64,000 nucleotides of DNA from positions 2,542,001-2,606,000 of the forward strand of contig NZ_CP050497.1 of assembly GCF_018336815.1 (NCBI RefSeq). The letters run 5' to 3'. The number at the start of each line of letters is the position of its first letter. The first letter of the stretch is position 1. The notes beneath the pieces were generated by a model. The model was not told the origin of the DNA and searched no databases. It was given only the letters and a program-made list of their open reading frames with translations. Both the position numbers and the translations under genes were made by a program. Of the stretch, positions 43,981-53,220 are shown in pieces. The DNA comes from Treponema vincentii (lineage in GTDB: Bacteria > Spirochaetota > Spirochaetia > Treponematales > Treponemataceae).

Positions 43981-44988
43981 CTATTTTGCAGCAATTTTAT
44001 TATAGAGCGCATCAAGGTCTGCCTGCGAAAAGTACGAAATATACACGATACCTTTTTCAAGATCGCCTTTAATTTCAACCTTTGTGCCGAGCGCATCGAT
44101 AAATTGCTGCTCAATATCCTTGACCGCAAGCTGTGCATCATCCGTTTCCGGTCGGCTTACCGGCTGCGGCGCTGATTTTTTCTGTCCGGTACGGCTGCCG
44201 TTTTTCAACTGAGCCGCCTGCATCTCCGCGTCACGCACTGAAAGAGCCTGCTCCGTAATGCGGGTAAATAGCAGCGTTTGATCCGCCGGATTGATAAGAG
44301 AGAGAATTGCCCGCGCATGACCTGCGGTGATGGCGCCTTTTTCGAGCGCTGTCTGCATTTCGTCGGGCAGCTGTAAAAGCCGCATCGCATTGGCAACTGC
44401 CGATCGGCTCTTCCCTACCCGCTTGGCGGTCTCCTCCTGATTAAGATTGGACAGCTGCATAATCTCCTGATATGCCTTAGCCTCTTCAATCGGATTGAGG
44501 TTTTCCCGCTGAATATTTTCGATCAGCGCAATTTCAAGCTTTTTGCTATTTTCAAATTCACGGAAGATGACCGGTATCCGCGTAAGCCCCGCTAAAAGCG
44601 CCGCCCTCGTTCTTCGCTCTCCTGCAATAATATAGTATTCATCGCCGTTTTTTTCCGCGATAATCGGCTGAATAATCCCGTGTTCTTTGATGGAAGCGGC
44701 AAGCTCCTGCAAACTATCTTCATTAAAAGTGCGGCGGGGCTGAAACGGATTGGGTTTTAATAGCGCGGGGTCAAGTTCAACCGGAGCAGAACCGACAGTA
44801 TCGGCGCGATTTTGAGTACCGGCTTGTTGCGCGACCGCTCCTTGCATCACATTCTGCTGCGGCATTACAGACAAACCGCTATCCGATTGTACATCCGAAG
44901 ATTGCGCAGCAGCATCGTTTGAGCACAAATCCGTGATATCGGGAGGAAGCAAGGAGTCGAGTCCTTTGCCCAGTGCAGATTTAGGCAC
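43981..44988 (-). CDS. parB: chromosome partitioning protein ParB
   Basis: A 335-aa parS-binding CTPase. The block NPFQPRRTFNEDSLQELAASI, then AGERRTRAALLAGL (the CTP-binding GERR motif) and the helix-turn-helix NQEETAKRVGKSRSAVANAM are present, with a C-terminal dimer domain. I choose GTG 44988 as the start (VPKSALGKGLDSLLP), since AGGAGGTG lies 7 nt upstream and the longer frame would overlap parA widely. It overlaps the parA stop by 8 nt. Confidence 0.9.
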   Translation of the reverse strand: MPKSALGKGLDSLLPPDITDLCSNDAAAQSSDVQSDSGLSVMPQQNVMQGAVAQQAGTQNRADTVGSAPVELDPALLKPNPFQPRRTFNEDSLQELAASIKEHGIIQPIIAEKNGDEYYIIAGERRTRAALLAGLTRIPVIFREFENSKKLEIALIENIQRENLNPIEEAKAYQEIMQLSNLNQEETAKRVGKSRSAVANAMRLLQLPDEMQTALEKGAITAGHARAILSLINPADQTLLFTRITEQALSVRDAEMQAAQLKNGSRTGQKKSAPQPVSRPETDDAQLAVKDIEQQFIDALGTKVEIKGDLEKGIVYISYFSQADLDALYNKIAAK

Positions 44989-45736
44989 GGTCAAGCACCT
45001 CCTGTGCGAGTTTTTCGTAGCTGCGGGCGCCGATACAGGAAGCGTCATACTTGCAGATGGGCAGCCCGTGGGAGGGCGCTTCGGAGAGGCGGACATTGCG
45101 CGGGATAATCGTACTGCATACGCGGTCTTTAAAATAGGCGGTAACCTGCTGCACAACTTCCTGTGCGAGCTTTGTGCGGGAATCGTACATCGTGAAAAAG
45201 ATACCGCCGATTTTAAGGCGGGGATTGATTTTTTCCTGCACTCTTTTAACGGTTTGCAAAAGGAGCGTTAACCCCTCAAGTGCAAAATATTCACACTGCA
45301 GCGGAATAAACACTTCATCCGCAGCGGCAAGCCCGTTCAGCGTTAAAATTCCCAACGACGGGGGGCAATCAATTAAAATATATTCATATTCTTCTTTCAG
45401 GAGCGCGAGATTGTCGCGGAGAAAAAATTCTCGGGATTGCTGATCAACCAATTCGATAGTGGCGCCCGATAAATTGATATCAGCGGGGATTGCATACAAG
45501 TCCTTAACCGCCGTCGGTCTGACCGTTTTTTGAATAGGGATTTTTCCGGCAAGCGCATCATAAATACTCGGCTGCTTTTTGGAAATCCCGACACCCGACG
45601 ACATATTACCCTGCGGATCAAAGTCCACAAGCAGCGTCTTTTTCCCTGCCTGTGCAAAGTATGCGCCGATATTGACGGCGGAAGTGGTCTTCCCTACCCC
45701 GCCTTTCTGGTTAACAAAAACGATACTTTTCCCCAT
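44981..45736 (-). CDS. parA: chromosome partitioning ATPase ParA (Soj)
   Basis: A 251-aa deviant Walker ATPase that moves ParB-bound origins. The motif FVNQKGGVGKTTSAVN (residues 6-21), then LLVDFDPQGNMSSGVG and ILIDCPPSLGILT are canonical. The start ATG 45736 gives the usual MGKSIVFVN. parAB are generally near the replication origin, but I see no dnaA or origin here. Confidence 0.93.
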   Translation of the reverse strand: MGKSIVFVNQKGGVGKTTSAVNIGAYFAQAGKKTLLVDFDPQGNMSSGVGISKKQPSIYDALAGKIPIQKTVRPTAVKDLYAIPADINLSGATIELVDQQSREFFLRDNLALLKEEYEYILIDCPPSLGILTLNGLAAADEVFIPLQCEYFALEGLTLLLQTVKRVQEKINPRLKIGGIFFTMYDSRTKLAQEVVQQVTAYFKDRVCSTIIPRNVRLSEAPSHGLPICKYDASCIGARSYEKLAQEVLDRA

Positions 45737-45799
45737 ACGGGGCAGTATACCGCATTTCCTCAAGAGATAAAAGGGCATTTATTGACTTTTCGCTGAATA

Positions 45800-48235
45800 A
45801 TGACGATATTTAAAGCTATGAATTCAGATACTTCAAAGACTTTAGATACGCCGAACGAGGTGGATACATCAACTCAGAAAGAAGAAAAGGCGGTTATTCC
45901 AATCGAAGAGCTTTTGCCTAAAAAAATCAATCTTATTCCGCTGAACGGTCGGCCTATTTATCCGGGGATTTTTACCCCGCTGCTGCTCAACGATGCCGAC
46001 GACATCCGCTCCGTCGAAGAAGCGTACGGCAGCACCGGTTTTATCGGCCTTTCGCTGTTAAAAAACGAGACGGAAGAGCCGGGCGCCTCCGATGTGTATC
46101 AAATAGGAGCCGCTGCGCGGATTATCAAAAAAATCAACCTGCCTGACGGCGGTATCAATATTCTTATTTCAACCTTGAAGCGGTTCAAAATCCGCAAAGT
46201 TGTCAACGAGAAAAAACCGATTGTCGTAGCGGTTCAGTATCTCGAAGATGAAGAAGAGAATACGGTTGAGGTAAAGGCGATGCTCCGCGGACTGATCGGA
46301 GAGATGAAAGAACTTTCCGAAAACAACCCGCTCTTTACGGAAGAGATGCGGCTCAACATTGTCAACATCGACCATCCGGGAAAGATTGCGGACTTTACTG
46401 CCAGCATTCTGAATATTCCGAAAGAGGATCAGCAAAAGATATTGGAAACCATCAACGTCCGTGAACGGATGGAAAAGGTTTTTGTTCATATCAAAAAAGA
46501 AAAAGAGCTGCTCGATGTTCAGCGGAAGATTCAGGCAGATCTGAATACGCGGATTGAAAAAAATCAGCGCGAATACTTCCTGCATGAAGAGCTCAAAAGT
46601 ATCAAAAAAGAGCTGGGCTTAAGTTCCGATCCAAAGGATGCCGATGAAGAGAAATTCCGCAAGCTGATCGACTCGTTCCATTTTGAAGGTGAAGTAAAAG
46701 AGACGATAGAAGCCGAGTTTGAAAAATTCAAGTTTCTCGAGCCGAATTCGCCTGAGTACATTGTCGGACGGAATTATCTTGAAACCGCGCTGACACTCCC
46801 GTGGAACCCTCCCGAACCGGAAGCGTATAATATAGAAGAAGCGAAAAAAGTTTTGGATGCGGATCACTACGGGTTGGAGGATGTAAAGAAGCGGATTATC
46901 GAATACCTTGCGGTGCGGAAACTGAAAAACGATACGAAGGGCTCGATTGTTTTGCTGGTGGGGCCGCCCGGTGTCGGTAAAACGAGTGTCGGCAAGTCGA
47001 TTGCCCGTGCGATGAATAAACCGTTTTTCCGGTTCTCGGTGGGCGGTATGCGAGATGAGGCTGAAATTAAAGGTCACCGCAGAACGTACATCGGCGCGAT
47101 GCCCGGCAAAATTTTGCAGGGATTAAAAATCGTGAAAACAAAGGCGCCGGTCTTTATGATTGACGAAATCGATAAGATGGGGCAAAGCTATCAGGGCGAC
47201 CCATCCAGTGCCTTGCTTGAGGTGCTCGACCCCGAACAGAATGTTTCGTTCCGCGACCACTACCTCGATCTGCCGTTTGACCTGTCGCATATCGTATTTA
47301 TCCTGACGGCGAACACGCTTGACGGTATTCCGCGCCCGCTACTCGACCGCGCCGAAGTTATTCAACTCGCGGGTTATATCGATTCTGAAAAAGTAGAAAT
47401 CGCAAAGCACTATCTGCTGCCGAAAAGCCTTGAAAAAAACGGCTTAAAGAAAACGCAGGTGAAATATTCCAAGCAGATACTGCTGCATATTGCGAACGGC
47501 TATGCGCGGGAGGCGGGAGTACGCAACTTTGAAAAGAACCTCGATAAGCTCCACCGTAAAATCGCCGTTGAGCTGGTTACCGGCGAGCGCGGCGAAAAAG
47601 ACATATTTGCGCCCGATACCGCCGAAATCGAAAAGATGCTCGGCAAACCCATTTTCCGCGACGACGATATCAAATACGCAAAAGTTCCCGGCACGGCGAT
47701 CGGGCTTGCATGGACGAGTATGGGCGGCGATACGCTGCTGATAGAAGCCTTATCGAATAAGGGCAAGGGGCAGTTCCGCCTGACCGGTCAGATGGGTAAT
47801 GTGATGAAGGAGTCCGCCTCGATTGCATGGACATGGGTGCGCCACTTTGCCGATGCGCACGGTATTGCAAGCGTCAAGTGGTTTGAAAGCCACGTTATCC
47901 ACCTGCACATTCCGGAAGGCGCAACTCCCAAAGACGGCCCCTCCGCCGGCATCACGATGACTGTTGCGCTGCTTTCGCTGTTGTCCGGTAAAGTCATTAA
48001 ACCGAAGCTCGCCATGACCGGCGAACTCTCTCTGACCGGTCAGGTACTCCCAATCGGCGGCTTAAAAGAAAAAACCATCGCCGCCCGCCGCAACGGCATC
48101 AAGGAGATTATCATCCCTGCCGCGAATATCCGCGACCTTGAAAAAATCCCCGAGCACATAAAGAAAGGCATTCAGTTCCATCCTGTTACTAGGATGGAGG
48201 AGGTTATACAATGTGCCTTCCCCCACACCTTTTGA
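45800..48235 (+). CDS. lon: ATP-dependent protease Lon
   Basis: An 811-aa AAA+ protease. The N-terminal substrate domain (IPLNGRPIYPGIFTPLL) is followed by Walker A GPPGVGKTSVG, Walker B FMIDEIDKMG, and the protease domain with the Ser-Lys dyad: Ser715 in PKDGPSAGITM and Lys758 in IGGLKEKTIAA. The start is uncertain between ATG 45800 and ATG 45818, as neither has a good binding site. It is divergent from parA. Confidence 0.94.
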   Translation: MTIFKAMNSDTSKTLDTPNEVDTSTQKEEKAVIPIEELLPKKINLIPLNGRPIYPGIFTPLLLNDADDIRSVEEAYGSTGFIGLSLLKNETEEPGASDVYQIGAAARIIKKINLPDGGINILISTLKRFKIRKVVNEKKPIVVAVQYLEDEEENTVEVKAMLRGLIGEMKELSENNPLFTEEMRLNIVNIDHPGKIADFTASILNIPKEDQQKILETINVRERMEKVFVHIKKEKELLDVQRKIQADLNTRIEKNQREYFLHEELKSIKKELGLSSDPKDADEEKFRKLIDSFHFEGEVKETIEAEFEKFKFLEPNSPEYIVGRNYLETALTLPWNPPEPEAYNIEEAKKVLDADHYGLEDVKKRIIEYLAVRKLKNDTKGSIVLLVGPPGVGKTSVGKSIARAMNKPFFRFSVGGMRDEAEIKGHRRTYIGAMPGKILQGLKIVKTKAPVFMIDEIDKMGQSYQGDPSSALLEVLDPEQNVSFRDHYLDLPFDLSHIVFILTANTLDGIPRPLLDRAEVIQLAGYIDSEKVEIAKHYLLPKSLEKNGLKKTQVKYSKQILLHIANGYAREAGVRNFEKNLDKLHRKIAVELVTGERGEKDIFAPDTAEIEKMLGKPIFRDDDIKYAKVPGTAIGLAWTSMGGDTLLIEALSNKGKGQFRLTGQMGNVMKESASIAWTWVRHFADAHGIASVKWFESHVIHLHIPEGATPKDGPSAGITMTVALLSLLSGKVIKPKLAMTGELSLTGQVLPIGGLKEKTIAARRNGIKEIIIPAANIRDLEKIPEHIKKGIQFHPVTRMEEVIQCAFPHTF

Positions 48236-48360
48236 AATATACGGCACATCTACTTCGTTGCTGCGCACAAATTAATCCTCAACGTATCAAAGATACGCCT
48301 GCGGTTAATTTGTGCTTGCGCCTCGTATCTGCGCCGTCTATTTCAAAAGGCTTACGGAAA
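48226..48360. repeat. CCTTTTGAAA-bounded repeat unit (inverted copy) after lon
   Basis: Begins inside the lon stop region with CCTTTTGAAATATACGGC and ends TCTATTTCAAAAGG. The core CAACGTATC-AAA-GATACG is identical to that at 27.36 kb on the other strand. The flanking stem is GCACAAATTAA / TTAATTTGTGC, different from the 27-kb copy but also self-complementary. Confidence 0.7.
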
Positions 48361-48900
48361 AGTTGTATACCGCGTGCAGCTTCTGAAAATGCTCAACGTA
48401 TCAGAACGCCCAAGGATGGGCGGGGAATAAGTCAGAAACAAGTTTTGGAACAAAACTTGTCCTCTACCGATGTACATGGACGTACATCGGTAGAGAGGTA
48501 CACGGATGTACAACTGCTTAACAGTCTATTTCAAAAGGCTTACGGAAGGGCATCTACTTCGTTGCTACGCAAAAATAAATGCTCAACGTAGCAGAACCGT
48601 CACGGATGTCCGTGGTTCCAGCAGAATCGAGTTCGCAATGCGGACTCGTCGTCAGAACGCCCACGGATGGGCGGGAGCGGTCAAGCAGAGAAAAAACTAA
48701 AAAGTTTTGCTTTTCTACTTGACAAAAAACATAGGAGTTTTGGCACAAAACTTGTCCTCTGCCGATGTAACAAGGAGATACATCGGCAGAGAAGTACAAG
48801 GAGGTACATTTTTGGACGAGGCTGTAAGGATTTTGAAGACTACCGATAGGTGCTTTTGCATGCTCGGCGCAGTGGTTCGTACTCCATAAGATGGGCTTTT
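48361..48900. repeat. dense array of constant-loop hairpins
   Basis: At least nine perfect or near-perfect hairpins: CGCCC-AAGGAT-GGGCG (48407-48422), ACAAGTTTTG-GAA (48438-48460), CTCTACCGATGTAC-ATGGAC (48462-48495), GTAC-ACGGAT-GTAC (48498-48511), CACGGA-TGT-CCGTG (about 48601-48614), CGAGTTCGC-AAT (48629-48649), CGCCC-ACGGAT-GGGCG (48658-48673), CTCTGCCGATGTA around AAGGAG (48757-48791) and GTAC-AAGGAG-GTAC (48794-48807). The GACGCAAAGCATC loop hairpin recurs near 48925. No protein gene is evident in 48236-49024. Confidence 0.75.
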
Positions 48901-48960
48901 GGCTAAAAAAGGAAGAGGTTAATACCCCCGACGCAAAGCATCAGGGTACAGTGTACAAAT

Positions 48961-48997
48961 AAAAAAGCCTGCTCCGCGTGGTGCGGAACAGGCTTTT
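48961..48997 (-). terminator. terminator of msp
   Basis: On the minus strand AAAAGCCTGTTCCGC pairs with GCGGAGCAGGCTTTT and ends in a T run, 28 nt after the msp stop. Confidence 0.75.
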
Positions 48998-49024
48998 AAG
49001 TTTAGCTATGAGACCAAATATGGC

Positions 49025-50524
49025 TTAGTAGCTAACTTTGAGAGAAAGAACAAAACGACCTCTGTGTTCGCTGTCGATAACAGAGGACTTAATGATACCG
49101 CTGTGAGTATCAGTGTTAATTTTGCCATGACTCCATTTTGCCGTTACTTCAACCTTTTCAACAGGGCTGTAAGTTACACCAAGGTTATAAACAAGACCAA
49201 CAGCTTGAGTACCATGGTTGGTTTCAAGCCAAAGATTTGCGAACGGCTTTATCCACATAGAATCGTTGATATTAACCGTATATGCACCCCAAACCTTTGT
49301 AAAGAACGGGAATTTAGAGCTACCGAGCAGTTTGTACATACCGATATAGACACCTGCATCCAAACCTTCAACAAGGTTGGTCGCATCCTCTTTATCGCCC
49401 TTTGTTGCAAACTGAGCAAATACTGCCATATCAATTTTGCTACTTCCAACTTTTGTATTGGCAGAAGCAACATACACACCTGCGCCTACCCATTTGTATT
49501 CAGCAGTAAATACGGTATCCCAGTCAAATGCTTTGTTATCAAACACATATTTACCATCAAAACCAGCCTTTAACTTTAATCCATCCATCGGCTCTGAGGT
49601 TACTTCAAAACCGAGATTAAGAAGACCATCATCAACCTTTTTATACTGTTTACCAAATGTAGAGTTAACGGTACAGGCAACTGTAAGCATTTTATCAAGC
49701 GGCTTCATAGAAAAATCAAAGCCGATTCCGTAGTGATACACCTCGGCATCGCCATTCTTTGTAGCGGTAAAATAATAGTCACCAGCCGGCGGGAACCACA
49801 GAGGATCGCCATTCCATGTGCCCTTACCACCACCTTCGGTCCACTTCCAGTCCTTTGTATCAGGATCGTATATGTAGATATATTCACCCCCTTCCAATCT
49901 GGTAGAACCATCAAAATGTTTCATATGCTGGATTGCAGACGGATCGTCAGGAGCCCAGTTGCTGCTGGAACCAAGTTTTAAACCGACATCCAAGGCCATC
50001 AAGTCCTTGTTTGCATAGCCGATCTTTGTACCATAGCCACCAAATGAGGGCTTAAATCTATAGTCTTCTGGTATATACTGATCGGTATCAACAGGTTCCC
50101 ATATTTTAGCATAGTCTGTTGCAAAGCTCGGCTTATTGAAGACGGTTACATAAGCGTCATAGATAACCAATTTAGCGGCAAGTTTGTCTACCTTCCCGTC
50201 CATGATAAAACGTCCACCGCTATCTTTTTCGCTGACAAGATTCAGCCCCACATCCTTTAAAGTAACTTCGCCGTATACGGGTACATCACTCTTGGTAGAA
50301 GTTTTATTAGCCTTCTTGAGGAGCGGGAATGTTACGTTCCAAGAAGCTTCGTTCTTGAATCCGTTCTTAAAACCCGGTTTAGTCTTTGAGCCAAGGTCAA
50401 ATCCCCAGCTTAAGGTTGCGTCGGCTTCAATATCGACGCTCGGTTCGGTAGTTGTAGCTTCTTCTGCCCACACAAAAGTAGCAGCAAAAAGAATAGTCAA
50501 GCTTACGAGTAGATATTTTTTCAT
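49025..50524 (-). CDS. msp: major outer sheath / surface protein (Msp, MOSP family)
   Basis: A 499-aa exported protein. The signal peptide MKKYLLVSLTILFAATFVWA is followed by acidic residues, then a long stretch of alternating beta strands and a C-terminal aromatic ending VLSLKVSY, typical of an outer-membrane barrel. Blocks such as DIEADATLSWGFDLG, FGGYGTKIGYANKDL and KVEVTAKWSHGKI fit the treponemal Msp/Tpr family of porin-adhesins. The middle (about residues 200-260, with GGEYIYIYDPDT) looks like a variable surface region. GGAGG precedes ATG 50524 and a good promoter lies at 50601-50629. It stands beside the integron relic. Confidence 0.85.
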   Translation of the reverse strand: MKKYLLVSLTILFAATFVWAEEATTTEPSVDIEADATLSWGFDLGSKTKPGFKNGFKNEASWNVTFPLLKKANKTSTKSDVPVYGEVTLKDVGLNLVSEKDSGGRFIMDGKVDKLAAKLVIYDAYVTVFNKPSFATDYAKIWEPVDTDQYIPEDYRFKPSFGGYGTKIGYANKDLMALDVGLKLGSSSNWAPDDPSAIQHMKHFDGSTRLEGGEYIYIYDPDTKDWKWTEGGGKGTWNGDPLWFPPAGDYYFTATKNGDAEVYHYGIGFDFSMKPLDKMLTVACTVNSTFGKQYKKVDDGLLNLGFEVTSEPMDGLKLKAGFDGKYVFDNKAFDWDTVFTAEYKWVGAGVYVASANTKVGSSKIDMAVFAQFATKGDKEDATNLVEGLDAGVYIGMYKLLGSSKFPFFTKVWGAYTVNINDSMWIKPFANLWLETNHGTQAVGLVYNLGVTYSPVEKVEVTAKWSHGKINTDTHSGIIKSSVIDSEHRGRFVLSLKVSY

Positions 50525-50600
50525 AATGAAAAATACCTCCTTTAATACTTTTTTGGCCAAAGCGTAACACGCTTTTTAGCGACCAACTTTAATTAGATAT

Positions 50601-50629
50601 ATGCTATAAGATTTTTTTTCATTTGTCAA
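50601..50629 (-). promoter_or_regulatory. sigma70-type promoter of msp
   Basis: Minus strand TTGACA (50629-50624), 17-nt spacer, TAGCAT (50606-50601). The leader of about 70 nt contains a hairpin (AAAAAGCGTG / CACGCTTT region) and GGAGG near the start. Confidence 0.65.
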
Positions 50630-50734
50630 TCATTAATTTTGTAACTTTTTTGCTTTTTTTTTGTTACACGCAATCTCTCTTCCATATAATCATAAAAGCA
50701 AGAGTTATCCTCGCTTCTGTAAAATTGAGAAAGT

Positions 50735-51080
50735 AATGACAGCGATCCGCATGAAGCGATAGTTTTGAACACCGGAACGATTGGGGAAAGTGATACGCCT
50801 ATTCCGATGCGGAGATAAATCCCTTTGTGAGCTATCTTGCAGTAAAAGAAAAAGTCGCTGCTTCAAGTCAAAATCAAGCGCTTGCCGCTCTTTTGTTTCC
50901 CTAACCGCGGTGGTCTTGGCGAGCAAAGCCCTATAGATAGGCTGTAATTTTTCTTTAGCCTGTTTAGTGATGATAGGTCTAATCCGGCTGTTGATGCTGT
51001 GTGCAGGTTAATATTATGGCAGAAAGATTTAATTTCTTATCTTGTAGCAGTTTAGATTGTAAACGAGTAGTTTTTATGAT
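50735..51080 (+). pseudogene. integron integrase (intI) relic
   Basis: Fragments of a tyrosine recombinase of the integron type can be read in shifting frames on the plus strand: AIRMKR near 50740, KVIRLF near 50785, and a clear 32-residue stretch at 50803-50898, whose parts SDAEINPFVSYLAVKEK and VAASSQNQALAALLF match the IntI N-terminal domain. Frameshifts and stops interrupt it and no catalytic Arg/Tyr region can be recognised. It points in the same direction as the cassettes, which is the unusual orientation known from the Treponema denticola integron. Confidence 0.65.
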
Positions 51081-51104
51081 ATTATGAGGAAAGGTCGAAA
51101 AGGT

Positions 51105-51111
51105 GTTAGAC
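51105..51111 (+). other. candidate attI crossover site
   Basis: GTTAGAC fits the GTTRRRY core of integron recombination sites. It lies between the intI relic and the first cassette gene. This is a 7-nt match supported by position only. Confidence 0.35.
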
Positions 51112-51277
51112 GGATTGCCCAATGGCTTGGATATTTTTTGTTTATTAGGGCAAATTAGGAAGCGGTTGTATTAAAGCTCGCACGGAAGAAAAAAAATCAA
51201 GTAAAACAAAGAGGCGATTGAAAAATGGTTTCAAAAATATAATATAAACTATAAAAATTTTATAAAAAGGAAGATTA

Positions 51278-52303
51278 ATGAAAAAAATATTTTTTCTAAC
51301 AGTAGTATATTGCTCACTACTAATTTCTTGTAAAAATAATTCCGACGGTAAAAAACTCAGTTATGATGGAAAAATATTGACCGAACAGTTAACACAAAGC
51401 GAATTTGATTACTCTAAAGCTAAAGAAGAATTAAATCGTGAGCGAACAGATTCACGAATTCCTTTTACAATGAATTTTTATGGTTGTTTGGGAAAACCTG
51501 TTTTAAAAGTAGAAGGGAATAATGACGTATATGTAATGTTAGATTCAGGCTCTACACGGAACTGGTTTTATTATTCTTTATTAGAAAAGATTAATGTGAC
51601 TGAAGATGATTTCATACAAAAAGTAGTTGAATATATCAAACAGAATGAACTAGAGCTGATAAAGAATCATTCTTCAGAAAAAGAAGTTGCTCAATATTTA
51701 AAAAACGAATGGTCTAATTATAATCTTAATTATCTAGCTTCCGTATCTTTTGGAGACAATTCTCTGCGATATGATCCTAATGTTAATGAAACTTTTGATG
51801 GAGTTATCGGAGCTGAATTTCTATTGAATTATGACAGAGTTACAATAGACTTTATCAATCAATATATTATTTTAAATGACGAAAAACTTGATGGTGCTGC
51901 TTTAAAAATGTATCAAAGTCCTAATGATGAATTTGATATTTATTTTGAATATAGAGGACAACCTGAATTCGGAATGATTGATACAGGTAATTATGGGTTT
52001 ACTCCAAGACATAATTTTGGAGATAGAAATCAACAATATGATATAAATGATTATTCAAATTATGGATATGGCTATAAAGATAAAGTTCCTATTACACCAA
52101 GAGTAATGTATTCTTATAATGATATAAAAATAGGTGAGGTTATTTACAACAATATGAATGGTGCTTATTCAACAATAAAAGGCTCTGGTTTTAATAAAGG
52201 AGCACAATCTCATATGATGAAACTAAATGGGCTTGGTAATGTTTTTTTCTATAACCATATAATTCAATTTGATTTTGTAGATATGCAGTTTATTATTAAA
52301 TAA
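51278..52303 (+). CDS. aspartic-protease-like lipoprotein (cassette gene)
   Basis: A 341-aa secreted protein. The signal MKKIFFLTVVYCSLLISC ends in a lipobox (LLISC). Two retropepsin-like motifs are visible, VMLDSGSTRNWF (about residue 88) and GMIDTGNYGF (about 230), plus FDGVIGAEFLLNYDRVTIDF, the usual block between them in bacterial aspartyl proteases. The base composition is strongly AT-rich compared with msp and lon. It is the first gene of the cassette array, with AAGGA before its start. Protease activity is inferred; the first Asp motif reads DSGS. Confidence 0.6.
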   Translation: MKKIFFLTVVYCSLLISCKNNSDGKKLSYDGKILTEQLTQSEFDYSKAKEELNRERTDSRIPFTMNFYGCLGKPVLKVEGNNDVYVMLDSGSTRNWFYYSLLEKINVTEDDFIQKVVEYIKQNELELIKNHSSEKEVAQYLKNEWSNYNLNYLASVSFGDNSLRYDPNVNETFDGVIGAEFLLNYDRVTIDFINQYIILNDEKLDGAALKMYQSPNDEFDIYFEYRGQPEFGMIDTGNYGFTPRHNFGDRNQQYDINDYSNYGYGYKDKVPITPRVMYSYNDIKIGEVIYNNMNGAYSTIKGSGFNKGAQSHMMKLNGLGNVFFYNHIIQFDFVDMQFIIK

Positions 52304-52460
52304 CAATACAAACAGGAATGTATTTGAATATAAAAAAAGGGATTTGTATTCGTGAAGCAGAAAATTCATCTGTTTAAGAAAGAATATTAGTTGGACGCTC
52401 TCATAGATCCGCTAGTTTTTTAATTTAAAATATAATACAAATAAATAAGGTGTATAACAA

Positions 52461-52952
52461 ATGGCAATAACAATGATAACAACTCTTATGCTGATGGTGT
52501 TTTATTTTCTTTTGTTGTATGGAGGTGTGGCTTTTGTTCAAAACAAGAAGTTTTTTTCTTCAGCCCCCAAAGAGGTTTATGATGCTGTTCCTGACCGAAA
52601 AGAAAGATTTCACGGTGCACATATAATCGGTTGGATTATAATTGCAATTGCTTTTCTTATCCTTTTTGGTGCATTTATACTTGGAGCATGGGACGGAATT
52701 CATAATAATTTTAATTTTATTGAATTTTTCATAAGATTTTTAATTATGCTTTACGGAATGGAAACTTTCGATATTGTGTTTTTCGATTGGGTTCTTCTCT
52801 GTCATTCAAATTTCTTTCCTCATTTTTATCCGGAAGTTAAGGATATGGTAGGTTCGCATTTATTTGGATATAATTGGAAAACACATGTCATTCATTACAT
52901 TATATATATTCCGATTTGTGCTGCACTAGCGTGGATATGTACTTTGTTTTAG
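52461..52952 (+). CDS. four-helix membrane protein of unknown function (cassette gene)
   Basis: A 163-aa integral membrane protein with hydrophobic segments at about residues 4-24, 52-75, 85-108 and 143-162. I do not recognise the family. AT-rich like its neighbours. It is followed 58 nt later by an attC site, so it is the gene next to the recombination site of the first (or first two fused) cassettes; no attC is visible between it and the lipoprotein. Confidence 0.5.
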   Translation: MAITMITTLMLMVFYFLLLYGGVAFVQNKKFFSSAPKEVYDAVPDRKERFHGAHIIGWIIIAIAFLILFGAFILGAWDGIHNNFNFIEFFIRFLIMLYGMETFDIVFFDWVLLCHSNFFPHFYPEVKDMVGSHLFGYNWKTHVIHYIIYIPICAALAWICTLF

Positions 52953-53010
52953 GATGCCCATTTGTTATGGAAAAAGAATTAAGATTATTAGTACAAGATA
53001 AATGAAAGAC

Positions 53011-53076
53011 GTCTAACACCCGCTTCAACCTGACATTGCGGACAAGCCGCAAATGCAGGTTAAGCGGTAGTTAGAT
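53011..53076 (+). other. integron attC site 1
   Basis: A 66-bp imperfect palindrome. R'' is GTCTAAC (53011-53017) and R' is GTTAGAT (53070-53076). Between them CGCTTCAACCTG pairs with CAGGTTAAGCG leaving an extra base, and CATTGCGG pairs with CCGCAAATG. A small hairpin GCCGC-ACA-GCGGC follows at 53081-53093. Confidence 0.85.
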
Positions 53077-53220
53077 TGATGCCGCACAGCGGCACTTAAA
53101 AAGAATAAGTCTGGAGAGAAAAAATTCGTAAGTATATTTATTCTTTTAGAAAGTGAAGAAGTTAAAAATCAAACCTGTAAATTTTCGGATGCAAATAAAA
53201 TTTATACAAGGAGATGGAAA

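Noticed and set aside
48361..48900. Possible CRISPR array
   Set aside because: The repeated units are hairpins with different stems and irregular spacing; there is no constant direct repeat with unique spacers and no cas gene.
50705..50926. A 73-codon minus-strand frame upstream of msp
   Set aside because: The plus strand of the same stretch reads as an intI relic, which explains the open frame better.
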